The translations under genes and the position numbers were made by a program. Of a stretch of DNA of 64,000 bases, positions 1-8,165 are shown piece after piece. The DNA comes from Eggerthella sp. YY7918 (GTDB lineage Bacteria > Actinomycetota > Coriobacteriia > Coriobacteriales > Eggerthellaceae): the NCBI RefSeq assembly GCF_000270285.1, contig NC_015738.1:3038001-3102000 (forward strand), in the 5' to 3' direction. The notes beneath the pieces were generated by a model. The model was not told where the DNA came from, did no database searches, and saw only the letters and a program-made list of their open reading frames with translations. The first letter of the stretch is position 1; every line of letters starts with the position of its first letter.

Positions 1-479
1 TTCCAGTTGAAGAGCAGAAGCATGATCGAGATCAATATGGTCGACGCGCCGGTTCCGAACAAAAGGGGCATGATATGGGAGAACATGCGCTCCTGATCGG
101 CGCAGTCCTTCATGATGGTGGTGGTGAGGTCCGAGAGGTCGCGCCTTCCGAAAAAGGAAAGGGGCAATCTGCGCAGCACCTCGGCAAGCTCGATCCGCTT
201 TCTGGCACTCTCGCCGTACACGACATTGTAGGTGAAATGGTATTCGAGCCATTGGGTCAGCAGCATGAGCAGGAGTATGACGACGATGGCTGCAAGATAG
301 CCACCAAGAGCAGGGAGGGGCTTCGAGGGGTCGAGCAGATGATCCAGGTAGTCGTTGGTCGCCATGCACAGCACGCCAATGGGTGCCATCATGACGAGGT
401 TGGCGAGAGCGCAGAAGAACGCGCCTCTCTTGAACTCGAAAGCACCCCGCTCGGTCAAAGCGAACTTCTCACGCAGCAT
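1..479 (-). CDS. ABC transporter, permease-ATPase fusion (YbtQ/IrtB-like), partial
   Basis: The frame runs off the left edge, so only the first 159 or so residues are present. It starts MLREKFALTERGAF and shows two hydrophobic helices (around residues 22-42 and 62-78), then the GRRDLSDLTTTIMKD stretch typical of the ABC exporter-fold transmembrane domain. The nucleotide-binding domain would lie outside the window. The ATG overlaps the end of the preceding ABC gene by 11 bp, so the two are translated together and probably form a heterodimer like YbtP/YbtQ of Yersinia or IrtA/IrtB of mycobacteria, which import ferric siderophores despite an exporter fold. The import direction is inferred from those families and from the NRPS neighbours. 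Confidence 0.85.
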   Translation of the reverse strand, partial: MLREKFALTERGAFEFKRGAFFCALANLVMMAPIGVLCMATNDYLDHLLDPSKPLPALGGYLAAIVVILLLMLLTQWLEYHFTYNVVYGESARKRIELAEVLRRLPLSFFGRRDLSDLTTTIMKDCADQERMFSHIMPLLFGTGASTILISIMLLLFNW

Positions 480-2319
480 CGTTGGCACCCCCTCCGATTC
501 TCCAAGAGACTGATTTCTGATAGTCCTCCCACATCCGGCGATACACTCCCTTGCTTTCGACAAGATCCCCGTGGGATCCCGATTCCGAGATGGCCCCGTT
601 CTCCACGACGCAGATCCTGTCCGCGCCCACCACGGTCGATAGCCGGTGTGCAATCATGAGAACGGTCTTGCCGTGCGTAAGACGCGCGAGCGCACGTTGG
701 ATAAGGGCTTCGTTTTCCGGATCGGCGAACGCTGTGGCCTCGTCCAAGACCACGATAGGCGCATCTTTCAGAATGGCCCGGGCAAGCGCGATACGCTGGC
801 ATTCGCCGCCCGACAGGTAGACGCCCTTCGCGCCGACCACCGTGTCCAAGCCCTCGGGCAGCTTCGCGATGATGTCGTCGCATTGCGCCGCGTGCGCGGC
901 CGCCTCCACCTCCGCGCGCGTAGCCGACGGGCGCGCGAATCTGATGTTGTCAATGAGGCTGCGCTTGAAAAGCCGTGTGTTTTGGAAGACGAAGGAAACG
1001 GAATCCATCAGTTCCGAACGGGGAACATCCCGCACATCAACACCGCCGACAAGCACCCGTCCTTCATCGACGTCCCAGAACCTCGGAACAAGGCTTGCAA
1101 TGGTGCTCTTGCCTCCTCCCGACGGCCCGACGAGCGCCATCGTTTCTCCTTCGGGAATCGCAAAGCTCACGTTCTTGACGGCAGGTGCGTCAGCGCCCGG
1201 ATACGTGAAAGACACCCCTTCAAAAACGATATCGCACGTCCCGCTCGCCCTCCCGCCTTTCGCAGAACAGCAAGGCATCTCCGGCGTGGATAGGATCCCC
1301 TCGATTCGCATCACGGCATCTTGGGCCATCGCCGCAGCTTCAGAGGCGTACAGTATCTTGGTCATCATCGATGTCGTCACCGCGCTGAACACCACGTAGA
1401 AGAGGAAGTCCGTGAAGAACGACGCGAAGTCCCCTGCTGCCCCCGCAAGCAGGATGCTGGCGGGAACCAGCACAGCAAAGGTCGAGTTGATCGCCACGAT
1501 CTGCACGACCTGCGGTTTTTCGCACAACTTCGAATAGCCATGGGCCATATCCCGGTACTGCAGGATGGCCTCCTTGAATGCGTTGAACGAATCGACCGTT
1601 TGCTGGAACACTTTGACGACGGGCATGCCTCGAACATATTCGGTCGCAGCGGCGTTCATTCGGTTCAATGCCTGCTGGTAGTTCGACACGAAAGTCAGAT
1701 AGCTTGAGTTCTCATCGCTGCCTCCCCCTCCCATCATCCTCCAAATGCACGCGAAGGACACCGCGATGGGAACCAGGCACGCCAAACCCATGGCCCAGTC
1801 GAAGATGAACATCACGACGACAAACACAACGGGGGTGATGAGGGCTCCCACGAAATCAGGGAACTTATGGGCAAGCACGGACTCGGTCTGGCCGGCGCAG
1901 CCGTCGATCACCCTCCTTAGTTCGCCGGTCGAATGCTCGTCGTAGTAGCCAAGGGGAACCTTGGAGAGATGGTGGGTCGCGGCCTTCCTCATGTTGTTGC
2001 CGGTTCGGAATGCCGCGATATGAGTGCACATCAACGCCGCGAAGTACACCACCACTCCGGCCACCGCGAATCCGACTGCCAGCCATGCGTAAAAGGCCGC
2101 GCCACTCGCTTCGCTCCATTGAGGAGCCACTGCGACAAACTGCGACATGATAAACCAGACGCACACAAGGGGCATCACAGCAAGCAACGAATGCAGACCA
2201 GACAAGGCGCAGCCCACCACGGTGAGGATTTTGTAAGGCCCTGCGAAGTCAAGCAACCTGAACAGCGGATGGGGTGCTTTGCGTTTCGACTTTTTGTTCT
2301 CTGGGCTTTGTTCCGTCAT
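469..2319 (-). CDS. ABC transporter, permease-ATPase fusion (YbtP/IrtA-like)
   Basis: A 616-aa fused transporter. Its N-terminal part has about six hydrophobic helices, and the C-terminal ATPase domain has Walker A (GPSGGGKST), signature (LSGGECQ) and Walker B (IVVLDEATA). The start is the ATG at 2319 (MTEQSPEN), preceded by a strong GGAGGAG ribosome site; the frame is open further upstream, but that extension covers the promoter. It is divergent from the TetR gene and followed by an overlapping second ABC gene. Such pairs in siderophore loci are usually inner-membrane importers of the ferric complex; export of the apo-siderophore is the alternative. It has no mycobacterial-type siderophore-reductase domain at its N-terminus. 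Confidence 0.88.
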   Translation of the reverse strand: MTEQSPENKKSKRKAPHPLFRLLDFAGPYKILTVVGCALSGLHSLLAVMPLVCVWFIMSQFVAVAPQWSEASGAAFYAWLAVGFAVAGVVVYFAALMCTHIAAFRTGNNMRKAATHHLSKVPLGYYDEHSTGELRRVIDGCAGQTESVLAHKFPDFVGALITPVVFVVVMFIFDWAMGLACLVPIAVSFACIWRMMGGGGSDENSSYLTFVSNYQQALNRMNAAATEYVRGMPVVKVFQQTVDSFNAFKEAILQYRDMAHGYSKLCEKPQVVQIVAINSTFAVLVPASILLAGAAGDFASFFTDFLFYVVFSAVTTSMMTKILYASEAAAMAQDAVMRIEGILSTPEMPCCSAKGGRASGTCDIVFEGVSFTYPGADAPAVKNVSFAIPEGETMALVGPSGGGKSTIASLVPRFWDVDEGRVLVGGVDVRDVPRSELMDSVSFVFQNTRLFKRSLIDNIRFARPSATRAEVEAAAHAAQCDDIIAKLPEGLDTVVGAKGVYLSGGECQRIALARAILKDAPIVVLDEATAFADPENEALIQRALARLTHGKTVLMIAHRLSTVVGADRICVVENGAISESGSHGDLVESKGVYRRMWEDYQKSVSWRIGGGANDAA

Positions 2320-2349
2320 TTCTCCTCCTGCTCTATTACCAGGACGTTG

Positions 2350-2412
2350 TTTTGCACTTGCAGCGACTTGAATATTTCCGCAAACTGACCGCGTTACGCT
2401 GGGGGTGCAAAA
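2350..2412. promoter_or_regulatory. divergent control region between ABC pair and TetR gene
   Basis: The 136 bp between the divergent starts hold an inverted pair TTTTGCAC (2350-2357) and GTGCAAAA (2405-2412) separated by 47 bp, with AATATTTCCGCAAAC between them. A similar string, AATATTTGCAAAC, occurs in the divergent region near 4719-4731 upstream of the NRPS operon. These are candidate sites for the TetR protein or an iron regulator; no binding is demonstrated. Confidence 0.35.
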
Positions 2413-2455
2413 AAATGGTATTCTGTCGCAACCAGCAAATAGAAAGGTGCTGAAT

Positions 2456-3133
2456 ATGGGGTCGACGCGCCAGACAGCCGGCTTGCCAGCAATTGACGTG
2501 ACTTCTATCTGCGATGCCGCCTTGAAGCTCACCAAAGAATTTGGCATAGATGGTTGGCCTATTCGTCAACTGGCTAAAGAAATTAACGCGTACCCAGGTG
2601 TCATTAATTACCACGTTGGTCGAAGAGAAGATGTGGTACATCTTGTTATCGAGCACGTTAATGCCGAAATCGACCTTCCTGAGCCTCGCGAGAATTGGAA
2701 ACGATGGTTCAAGCTTCTTCTTGAGGGGATGCGTTCCACCCTGAGAAAGTACCCCGGAGTCGCTCGTAGACTCGCTGCCGTAGGTCCTGGCCTTGGGGAA
2801 TCCGACCGCATTATCAATTGCGGCATTCAAGTGCTGAGAGATGCTGGGTTTGGCGATTGGTCCACTCTTGTTTATTCCGTTTTGCTTTGCCAAACTTGCG
2901 CGTTCGTTGCTACCGAGGATGACAGGGACAAAATGGACGATGTGCGCAAAGAGGTGGGGGGTTCGTATGCGAGTGCGCTTTCTGCGTCCGATCCCGGTAT
3001 TGCCGCTTTGGCAAAAACGGTCAAACTCCTGACCGAAGAAGAAAGCCTGAGGAGAAGTTTTTTTGATCATCAGTTCTCAGTCCTTCTCGATGCTCTTCTC
3101 GGCGGATTGGAAGAGATTTTTTTAAAGGGCTGA
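2456..3133 (+). CDS. TetR-family transcriptional regulator
   Basis: A 225-aa protein. The N-terminal helix-turn-helix lies at about residues 15-60 (LTKEFGIDGWPIRQLAKEIN, then YPGVINYHVGRREDV), followed by an all-helical ligand-binding part resembling the TetR C-terminal domain. The ATG at 2456 is chosen because AAAGG sits just upstream; an in-frame ATG at 2415 has no obvious ribosome site. It is divergent from the ABC pair and ends directly against the convergent aryl-AMP ligase gene (stop codons adjacent at 3131-3136). It probably represses the locus and itself. The ligand, perhaps the siderophore or a precursor, is unknown. Confidence 0.85.
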   Translation: MGSTRQTAGLPAIDVTSICDAALKLTKEFGIDGWPIRQLAKEINAYPGVINYHVGRREDVVHLVIEHVNAEIDLPEPRENWKRWFKLLLEGMRSTLRKYPGVARRLAAVGPGLGESDRIINCGIQVLRDAGFGDWSTLVYSVLLCQTCAFVATEDDRDKMDDVRKEVGGSYASALSASDPGIAALAKTVKLLTEEESLRRSFFDHQFSVLLDALLGGLEEIFLKG

Positions 3134-4675
3134 CTAGCGTATCGAGGTCTTAAGAGCATTTAAATCAATTTTTCCTATGGGGGTCAGGGGCAACAACTCA
3201 CGAATCTCTACTCTGTCTGGATGCTTGAATGGGGCGATTCCTATGTTGTTTAAAAACTCCCTTATGGATTCCAAGTTGGGCGCATCGCCGCTGCAAACGA
3301 TAAACGCACACGTCTTTTCGCCAAGGGCTTGATCCGGTATCCCGCAGACGGCTACGTCTACGATGCCGGGCATTTCTCTAAGACTTGCCTCTACGTCTTC
3401 CGCCGAGAAAGTCTCACCGCCACGGTTTATTGTGTTTTTCAGACGTCCCGTGATTTTGAAGTTGCCGCAGGGATCCCTCACCGCTAAATCCCCCGTATGA
3501 TAAAATCCTTCCGAATCAAAAGAGCGCAGAGTAGAATATTCATCTTCGTAATATCCACTCATCAGATACGGTCCTTTCCATATCAATTCCCCTTCTTCGC
3601 CGTCTGCGCAAGGTTGCCCATCTTGTCCGATGATAAGAGGGCGATCGTTTTCGGAAAGGGGGAAGCCTTGGGTGGTAAAGGCGATTTCCTCTGGCGCTTC
3701 AGGGCTTGTCAGCGTCAATATTCCTTCAGTCATGCCGTATGATTGCTGGACAGCGCAAGAGAAAGCGGCAGAAAGCCTCTTGGCATCTTTTGCGGTAAAT
3801 CGCGCACCTCCTACATGGATGGACTCAAGGCTTGAAAGATCAACAGGATACCAGTCGAGTGCGTCCATCCAGAGGTTTACCGCCGATGGAACTGCTGTTA
3901 TTGTCGTCACTTTTGCAGAAGAGATCAATGGAAACACTTCATCGGGACTCACGCTTTCCGCCAAAATGACGGTGCCTCCTTTTTCTAGCGCACCAAGTGC
4001 GCCGGGGCATGCGAGCGGCAAATTATGGCATATCGACAAAGCTGCTAGGTATTTTGTTTTTTCGGAAAAAAGCGATCGGGAAGCCGCTTCCACGAAATTG
4101 TACACATAGCTGAAATTTGAGCGAGGAATAAGTTTAGGGAGTCCTGTTGTACCACCCGACGGAAGCAGGAACAAAATTGATGAGGAGTGGGGTGCTGTGG
4201 CTTGCCAGAGCTCTCCGCGCATATCCGAAACTGATCGATATTGATCGGAAGATCCGATGACAAAACATTTTAGCCTTGGATTGTCCTTTTTGATGGCTTT
4301 TGCTAAGGACTCGTAATCATAAGCCGGGGAAGAACACGGAACAATTAGGCAGGATGCATTTGACTTTGAGCAGAAATGAGAGATTTCCGCTTTGCGATGA
4401 GTCGGCAAAGCAAGTACGGGGATGCATCCTCTCATTACTGACCCGAACAAGATTATAAGAGATTCAGCTTTGTTCGGAAGCTGAAGGACGATCCTGTCCC
4501 CAGCTTCTATCCCCTCCGAAGCAAGGCAAGAGGCGAATCGCCTTGCCGCATCAAATAGCTCAGTGTAAGTATACGTGGTTTCTCTGTCGCGAACCGCAAT
4601 ATTTGCCCCATATTCACGCTCCCATTGCGCAATACGTTCAACAAGAGTGAAACCAACGTCGGTTGCCCTTCTCAT
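3134..4675 (-). CDS. salicylate-type aryl-AMP ligase (DhbE/PchD/YbtE family)
   Basis: A 513-aa stand-alone adenylation enzyme expected to activate an aryl acid and load it onto the carrier domain of NRPS1. It has the P-loop PSGGTTGLPK (about residues 172-181), QQSYGMTEG, YHTGDL and a C-terminal lysine in PIGKIDLNAL. The substrate-pocket segment reads HNLPLACPG (residues 217-225). DhbE, which uses 2,3-dihydroxybenzoate, has HNYPLSSPG, and the Ser-to-Cys change there is the one associated with salicylate enzymes. Start 4675 (MRRATDVG) follows AAGGGGG; upstream ATGs lack a good site. It is divergent from the NRPS operon. No salicylate synthase is visible in the window, though one could lie left of base 1. 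Confidence 0.88.
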   Translation of the reverse strand: MRRATDVGFTLVERIAQWEREYGANIAVRDRETTYTYTELFDAARRFASCLASEGIEAGDRIVLQLPNKAESLIILFGSVMRGCIPVLALPTHRKAEISHFCSKSNASCLIVPCSSPAYDYESLAKAIKKDNPRLKCFVIGSSDQYRSVSDMRGELWQATAPHSSSILFLLPSGGTTGLPKLIPRSNFSYVYNFVEAASRSLFSEKTKYLAALSICHNLPLACPGALGALEKGGTVILAESVSPDEVFPLISSAKVTTITAVPSAVNLWMDALDWYPVDLSSLESIHVGGARFTAKDAKRLSAAFSCAVQQSYGMTEGILTLTSPEAPEEIAFTTQGFPLSENDRPLIIGQDGQPCADGEEGELIWKGPYLMSGYYEDEYSTLRSFDSEGFYHTGDLAVRDPCGNFKITGRLKNTINRGGETFSAEDVEASLREMPGIVDVAVCGIPDQALGEKTCAFIVCSGDAPNLESIREFLNNIGIAPFKHPDRVEIRELLPLTPIGKIDLNALKTSIR

Positions 4676-4820
4676 AAAACCCCCTTCTGCCATCCGAAGC
4701 CTTAGAAGATATTTGCGCAATATTTGCAAACAACAACCCTTTCGCTATAAGTATACTATAGCTAACATTATGTTAGTATGCCTTATATTCAAAGACTTAT
4801 TGCTTGAAAGGGCGGTTGGC
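4676..4820. promoter_or_regulatory. divergent promoter region with 15-bp palindrome
   Basis: This AT-rich intergenic segment separates the aryl-AMP ligase from the NRPS operon. It contains two ATATTTGC copies in tandem (about 4710-4733), a TATACT box (4753-4758), and a perfect palindrome CTAACATTATGTTAG (4762-4776) just downstream of that box. The position suits an operator for the rightward operon. The regulator could be the TetR protein or a metal-dependent repressor; the palindrome is not the canonical DtxR/IdeR box. Confidence 0.45.
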
Positions 4821-7800
4821 ATGTCTGAAGTATGCGTGGAGCTAGTTGGAAAGCTTGTTGGGGAAATGCTCGGACTGTCAAAAGAAGAACTAAGCCCTTC
4901 GGATAATCTTATCAGTTTGGGGCTAGGATCTCTTGACATTATGAGAATAGCTGGGTTGCTAACAAAGAATGGCTGCAATGTTACCTTTTCAGAATTGGTT
5001 TCGAATCCCTGTATGGCTTCTTGGGTAAATTTTGCAAGAGAGAGGTCTGCGAGAAGCTCGTCTAATGGCAGCCCTCTCCTCGGTTCCGCAAATTACAGCA
5101 AAGGCGACCCCTTTCCGATCACGTCCGTCCAACATGCCTATATGGTTGGAAGGCGAGACGGACAGGAGCTAGGGGGAACCGCTTGTCACGCTTATATGGA
5201 ATTCGAATGCGGATCTCTCGATGCGGCCAAACTCGAACGCGCAGTGGAACTTCTTATTCTAAGGCATCCCATGCTGCGCGCCCGGTTCTCTGATGACGGA
5301 ACAGCCCGCATCGAAGACAAAGTAACTTGGAAGGGACTAACCACCTACAGAGTGGAAGGAGCAGGCAATCCCGACTCGAGGATTGAAGGTATTCGCCAAG
5401 AATTAAGTCACCTACGTTTCGACATCGAGCAAGACGATCTCATAGATGTACGCCTTACTGTCGTATCACCGAAACGCACTATCATGCATATCAACGTCGA
5501 TCTTCTTGCAGCTGATGTGCTTAGCATCCAAGTTCTCTTAGAGGATCTAGCGCATCTCTACGACGGAACGGATCTCGCCCCCATCGAGATAGACTTCATG
5601 GAGTATGCGAGAAGAACCGGAATCGGAGAAGACGCACGAAACGAGGATAGAGAATACTGGCTGAATCGAATAGACAACATGCCAGGCGGCCCCTCTTTGC
5701 CACTGAAAGCCCCTATGGAGAGTGTCAAAAGATCTCAATTCACTCGTATGGAGTACTTAATTGATTCTAAGTCTTGGAAGAACTTCACCGAGAAAGGACG
5801 GCAAATCGGGGTTACCCAATCTATGGGCATCGCCGCTGTTTATGCCAAGGCTCTTTCTCGATGGAGCGAAGACAAGAAATTTCTTCTCAACCTTCCGCTG
5901 TTCAACAGAAAACCAATTCACCCAGACGTTGACAAGATCGTATCCGACTTCACCTCTCTTATCCTTCTTGAGGCTGATTGCGCAAACGCAATTTCCCTTC
6001 TTGAACTAGCTTCTCAAATGCAAGGACGCTTTCAGCAGGATGTTGCGCACTCTTCATTTGGAGCTGTAGAGGTTTTGAGAGAGCTTTCTCACCGTTGCCC
6101 AAACGATCCCAAGAAAGCCCCTGTTGTATTCGCTAGCAATATCGGCACCCAATTTATCTCCAACAAAGTGGAAGATGTTTTCGGTCCCTTGTCGAAGATG
6201 CTAGCAGAAACACCACAGGTATTGCTGGATCATCAGATATACGATCATAAAAACGGGTTGCTTTTGGCGTGGGATTACGTTTCCGAATTGCTTGATGACA
6301 AAATAGCCAAACAGATGTTTGAGGCATATTGCACAGCAGTGCGCTTCTACTGCGAAAACGACTGGTCGGAGCCGTTCCCCGACCTGCTGCCCCCTTCGCA
6401 GCGCGCGGCGCGCGCCGAGGCGAACTCGGAGGGGGCCGACCTCGGCGGCGGGACGCTCCACGGACGGTTCTTCGCCCGCGCCCAGGCCGAGCCGGATGCC
6501 CCGGCGCTGCGGTGGGGAGCCGACGGCGAGGCGACCTACGGGGAGCTTGCCGGCCGCGCCCTGCGCATCGCCGGGGGGCTCGCCGCCGCCGGCGTGGGCG
6601 AGGGCGACCGCGTGGCCGTCAGGCTCCCGAAGGGGCCCGGCCAGGTGGCAGCCGTGCTGGGCGTGCTGGCCGCCGGGGCGGCGTACGTCCCCGTCGGCGT
6701 CTCCCAGCCCGAGGCCCGCGCGGCGCTCATCCTCGAACAGGCGGGCGCGTCCCTGTGCGTCGACTCCACCGAGCTGGCCCGCCTCGAGGCGGCCGACCCC
6801 CTCCCCGCGCCCGCCGGCCCCTCCGAGCGCGCGCTGGCCTACGTGATCTACACGTCCGGCTCCACCGGGGTGCCGAAGGGGGTGGCGGTGAGCCACGCCG
6901 CCGCGTGGAACACCATCGCCGATGTCGTGCGCCGATGGGGCATGGGGCCGGGAGATGCGGTCCTGGGCGTGTCGGCCCTTGACTTCGACCTCTCCGTGTT
7001 CGACATCTTCGGGGCCCTCTCGTTCGGAGCCGCCGTCGTGCTGCCCGACGAGGAGGAGCGCCGCGACGCATCGGCGTGGCGCGAGCTCGTCTCGTCCCGG
7101 GGCGTGACGGTGTGGAACTCGGCCCCCGCCCTGCTGGACGTGATGCTCGACGACGGCCCCGGGGCCGCGGCCGGTCTGCGGTTGGCCCTCGTCTCCGGCG
7201 ACTGGGTGCCGCTGGGTCTGCGCTCGAAGCTGCCCGAGGGGGTGCTGCTCGTGGCCATGGGCGGCGCGACCGAGGCCGGCATATGGTCGAACTACTTCGA
7301 GGTCGGGGAGGTCGATCCGTCGTGGAGCTCGATCCCCTACGGCAGACCCCTCTCCAACCAGTCCTTCCGCGTCGTGGGCGAGGACGGCCTCGACTGCCCC
7401 GACTGGGTGCCCGGCGAGCTGTGGATCGGCGGGGGGAGCCTGGCCGACGGGTATCTGGGCGATCCGGGGAAGACGGCCGCCTCCTTCGTCGAGGACGGGG
7501 GGCGCTGGTACCGGACGGGGGACATGGGCCGCTACTGGCCCGGAGCCGTCTTGGAGTTCCTCGGTCGCAAGGATTCCCAGCAGCAGGTGAAGATACGCGG
7601 CCACAGGGTGGAGCTGGGCGAGGTCGAGGCCGCCGTGGCCGGATGCCCCGGGGTGAAGGGGGCCGTGGCCGTCGTGGCCGGCGAGCGCGAGCGCTCGGTG
7701 GTGCATGCGTTCGTGGTCGCCGACGAGGGGGCTGACGTGGATCCGGCCGGGGTGCTGTCCCGCGTGGCCGGGCTCCTTCCCTCCTACTTCGTCCCCCATG

Positions 7801-8165
7801 ACGTGACGGTCCTAGACGAGTGGCCCTTGAGCGCGAACGGGAAGGTCGATCGAAAGGCCTTGGCCGGCATGGCCCCCGAAGCGGCCCCGTCCGCATCCTC
7901 CCTGTCCGAACCGGCCACCGAAGCGGAGCGCGCCGTGGCGTCGGTGTGGGAGGAGCTGCTCGATGCGGGGCCCGTCGGAAGGGAGTCGAACTTCTTCGAG
8001 CTGGGCGGCGACAGCCTCATGGCCATGAGAATGACGAGCGCTTTGGAAAAGCGTCTTGGATTCAAAATTGGACTTCAAGAATTTATATCCGATCCGACTG
8101 TAGCCGGAATCTGCCAAAAGATAGATACGACATGCGGGGACACATATGAGGAGGGAACCCTATGA
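4821..8165 (+). CDS. NRPS1: ArCP-Cy-A-PCP, PchE-like without epimerase
   Basis: A 1,114-aa synthetase starting at ATG 4821 after GAAAGGG. It has an aryl carrier domain with Ser37 in GLGSLD, a heterocyclization domain (about 95-525) with the DxxxxDxxS motif intact (D227, D232, S235), an adenylation domain from about 545 with SGSTGVPKG near 679, and a peptidyl carrier with Ser1065 in LGGDSL. A-domain pocket residues read D-L-F (FDLSVFDIF), N (TVWNSAP), S (LVSGDW) and IW (GGATEAGIWS), consistent with cysteine. It would condense the loaded aryl acid with cysteine and cyclize it to a thiazoline. P. aeruginosa PchE carries an epimerase in its A domain; none is present here. The segment from about 6361 to 8040 is far more GC-rich than the rest of the gene. 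Its stop overlaps the NRPS2 start. Confidence 0.92.
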   Translation: MSEVCVELVGKLVGEMLGLSKEELSPSDNLISLGLGSLDIMRIAGLLTKNGCNVTFSELVSNPCMASWVNFARERSARSSSNGSPLLGSANYSKGDPFPITSVQHAYMVGRRDGQELGGTACHAYMEFECGSLDAAKLERAVELLILRHPMLRARFSDDGTARIEDKVTWKGLTTYRVEGAGNPDSRIEGIRQELSHLRFDIEQDDLIDVRLTVVSPKRTIMHINVDLLAADVLSIQVLLEDLAHLYDGTDLAPIEIDFMEYARRTGIGEDARNEDREYWLNRIDNMPGGPSLPLKAPMESVKRSQFTRMEYLIDSKSWKNFTEKGRQIGVTQSMGIAAVYAKALSRWSEDKKFLLNLPLFNRKPIHPDVDKIVSDFTSLILLEADCANAISLLELASQMQGRFQQDVAHSSFGAVEVLRELSHRCPNDPKKAPVVFASNIGTQFISNKVEDVFGPLSKMLAETPQVLLDHQIYDHKNGLLLAWDYVSELLDDKIAKQMFEAYCTAVRFYCENDWSEPFPDLLPPSQRAARAEANSEGADLGGGTLHGRFFARAQAEPDAPALRWGADGEATYGELAGRALRIAGGLAAAGVGEGDRVAVRLPKGPGQVAAVLGVLAAGAAYVPVGVSQPEARAALILEQAGASLCVDSTELARLEAADPLPAPAGPSERALAYVIYTSGSTGVPKGVAVSHAAAWNTIADVVRRWGMGPGDAVLGVSALDFDLSVFDIFGALSFGAAVVLPDEEERRDASAWRELVSSRGVTVWNSAPALLDVMLDDGPGAAAGLRLALVSGDWVPLGLRSKLPEGVLLVAMGGATEAGIWSNYFEVGEVDPSWSSIPYGRPLSNQSFRVVGEDGLDCPDWVPGELWIGGGSLADGYLGDPGKTAASFVEDGGRWYRTGDMGRYWPGAVLEFLGRKDSQQQVKIRGHRVELGEVEAAVAGCPGVKGAVAVVAGERERSVVHAFVVADEGADVDPAGVLSRVAGLLPSYFVPHDVTVLDEWPLSANGKVDRKALAGMAPEAAPSASSLSEPATEAERAVASVWEELLDAGPVGRESNFFELGGDSLMAMRMTSALEKRLGFKIGLQEFISDPTVAGICQKIDTTCGDTYEEGTL
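6361..8040 (+). other. GC-rich segment spanning the NRPS1 A domain and PCP start
   Basis: Between the end of the Cy domain and the carrier-domain serine motif, base composition changes abruptly. GC-ending codons dominate almost every position, while the flanking parts of the same gene and the next gene are roughly balanced. The left edge is sharp near 6361-6380 (end of Cy, linker) and the right edge falls around 8010-8040, inside or just after GGDSL. The edges coincide with domain borders, as expected for replacement of an A-domain cassette by recombination. Confidence 0.75.
6837..6922 (+). repeat. 86-bp identical tract, copy 1 (NRPS1 A domain)
   Basis: This tract encodes the A-domain core around YTSGSTGVPKGVAVSHAAAW and is identical, base for base, to 10151-10236 in NRPS2. 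It lies within the GC-rich segment, so its composition matches its surroundings here. Confidence 0.95.

Noticed and set aside
469-883. Alternative minus-strand frame inside the first full ABC gene
   Set aside because: Arg/Gly-rich and overlapping the ATPase signature of the real frame.
4762-4776. Assigning the palindrome as a DtxR/IdeR iron box
   Set aside because: The half-sites are in the wrong arrangement (CTAA...TTAG rather than TTAG...CTAA), so it is listed only as an unassigned operator.
6201-7896. Long open frames on the minus strand opposite the NRPS1 A domain
   Set aside because: They arise from extreme GC and contain only Arg/Pro/Gly/His-rich sequence. The plus-strand frame has all A-domain motifs.
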